Assembly: GCA_029262935.1 (NCBI GenBank)
Contig: JAJCYK010000320.1
Location: forward strand, 1 to 5,839
DNA: 5,839 nucleotides
Direction of reading: 5' to 3'
DNA from: Cytophagales bacterium
GTDB taxonomy: Bacteria; Bacteroidota; Bacteroidia; Cytophagales; Cyclobacteriaceae
Shown: positions 5,809-5,839 of the stretch, piece by piece
How the letters are laid out: each line of letters starts with the position of its first letter
Position numbering within the stretch: the first letter of the stretch is position 1
The notes under the pieces: model-generated
Told to the model about the DNA's origin: nothing
Database searches by the model: none
Seen by the model: only the letters and a program-made list of their open reading frames with translations
Made by a program: the position numbers and the translations under genes

Positions 5809-5839
5809 AAATAACCTCTGCTTCACTCTAGCATCGAAA

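Noticed and set aside
1..5839. Novel defence system, mobile element, CRISPR array or RNA gene
   Set aside because: Genes are intact metabolic or membrane families on one strand with short gaps; there are no transposases, recombinases, repeat arrays, tRNA-like folds or composition shifts.

Overview
The window reads as a chromosomal stretch from a low- to mid-GC member of the Bacteroidota, probably a marine or environmental heterotroph. This rests on three things: AT-rich start regions mostly without Shine-Dalgarno sequences, the style of the metallophosphoesterase (membrane anchor plus an internal RRNFL motif), and closest remembered similarity of the proteins to that phylum. The placement is an inference and no database search was run. 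Every convincing gene lies on the minus strand, so transcription runs from high to low coordinates.

In transcription order, the first unit is a small DUF1761 membrane protein (5308-5724) followed by a clear rho-independent terminator (5258-5287). The second unit is a Tas-type aldo/keto reductase (4072-5109) and, 29 bases later, a membrane-anchored metallophosphoesterase (2825-4042). A short gap with two hairpins (2764-2824) then separates these from a catabolic block: 4-oxalocrotonate decarboxylase (1972-2748), an ALDH8A1-like 2-aminomuconate-6-semialdehyde dehydrogenase (458-1900), and 3-hydroxyanthranilate 3,4-dioxygenase (440 down to the window edge, C-terminus missing).

The last three genes encode steps of the lower kynurenine route of tryptophan degradation (the 2-nitrobenzoate/3-hydroxyanthranilate route of Pseudomonas). 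The dioxygenase opens the ring of 3-hydroxyanthranilate. After decarboxylation of the product, the dehydrogenase oxidises 2-aminomuconate semialdehyde to 2-aminomuconate. After deamination, the decarboxylase acts on 4-oxalocrotonate. The two intervening enzymes (ACMS decarboxylase and 2-aminomuconate deaminase) and the later hydratase and aldolase are not in this window and are expected beyond position 1 or elsewhere.

Non-coding DNA is scarce. The only longer gaps are 5110-5307 and 5725-5839, and the latter runs off the right edge. They hold the terminator, AT-rich possible promoter DNA and several inverted repeats. I see no RNA genes, mobile elements, CRISPR arrays or signs of recent transfer. 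The region looks ordinary metabolically; the points most worth checking are regulatory dyads and the topology of the phosphoesterase.
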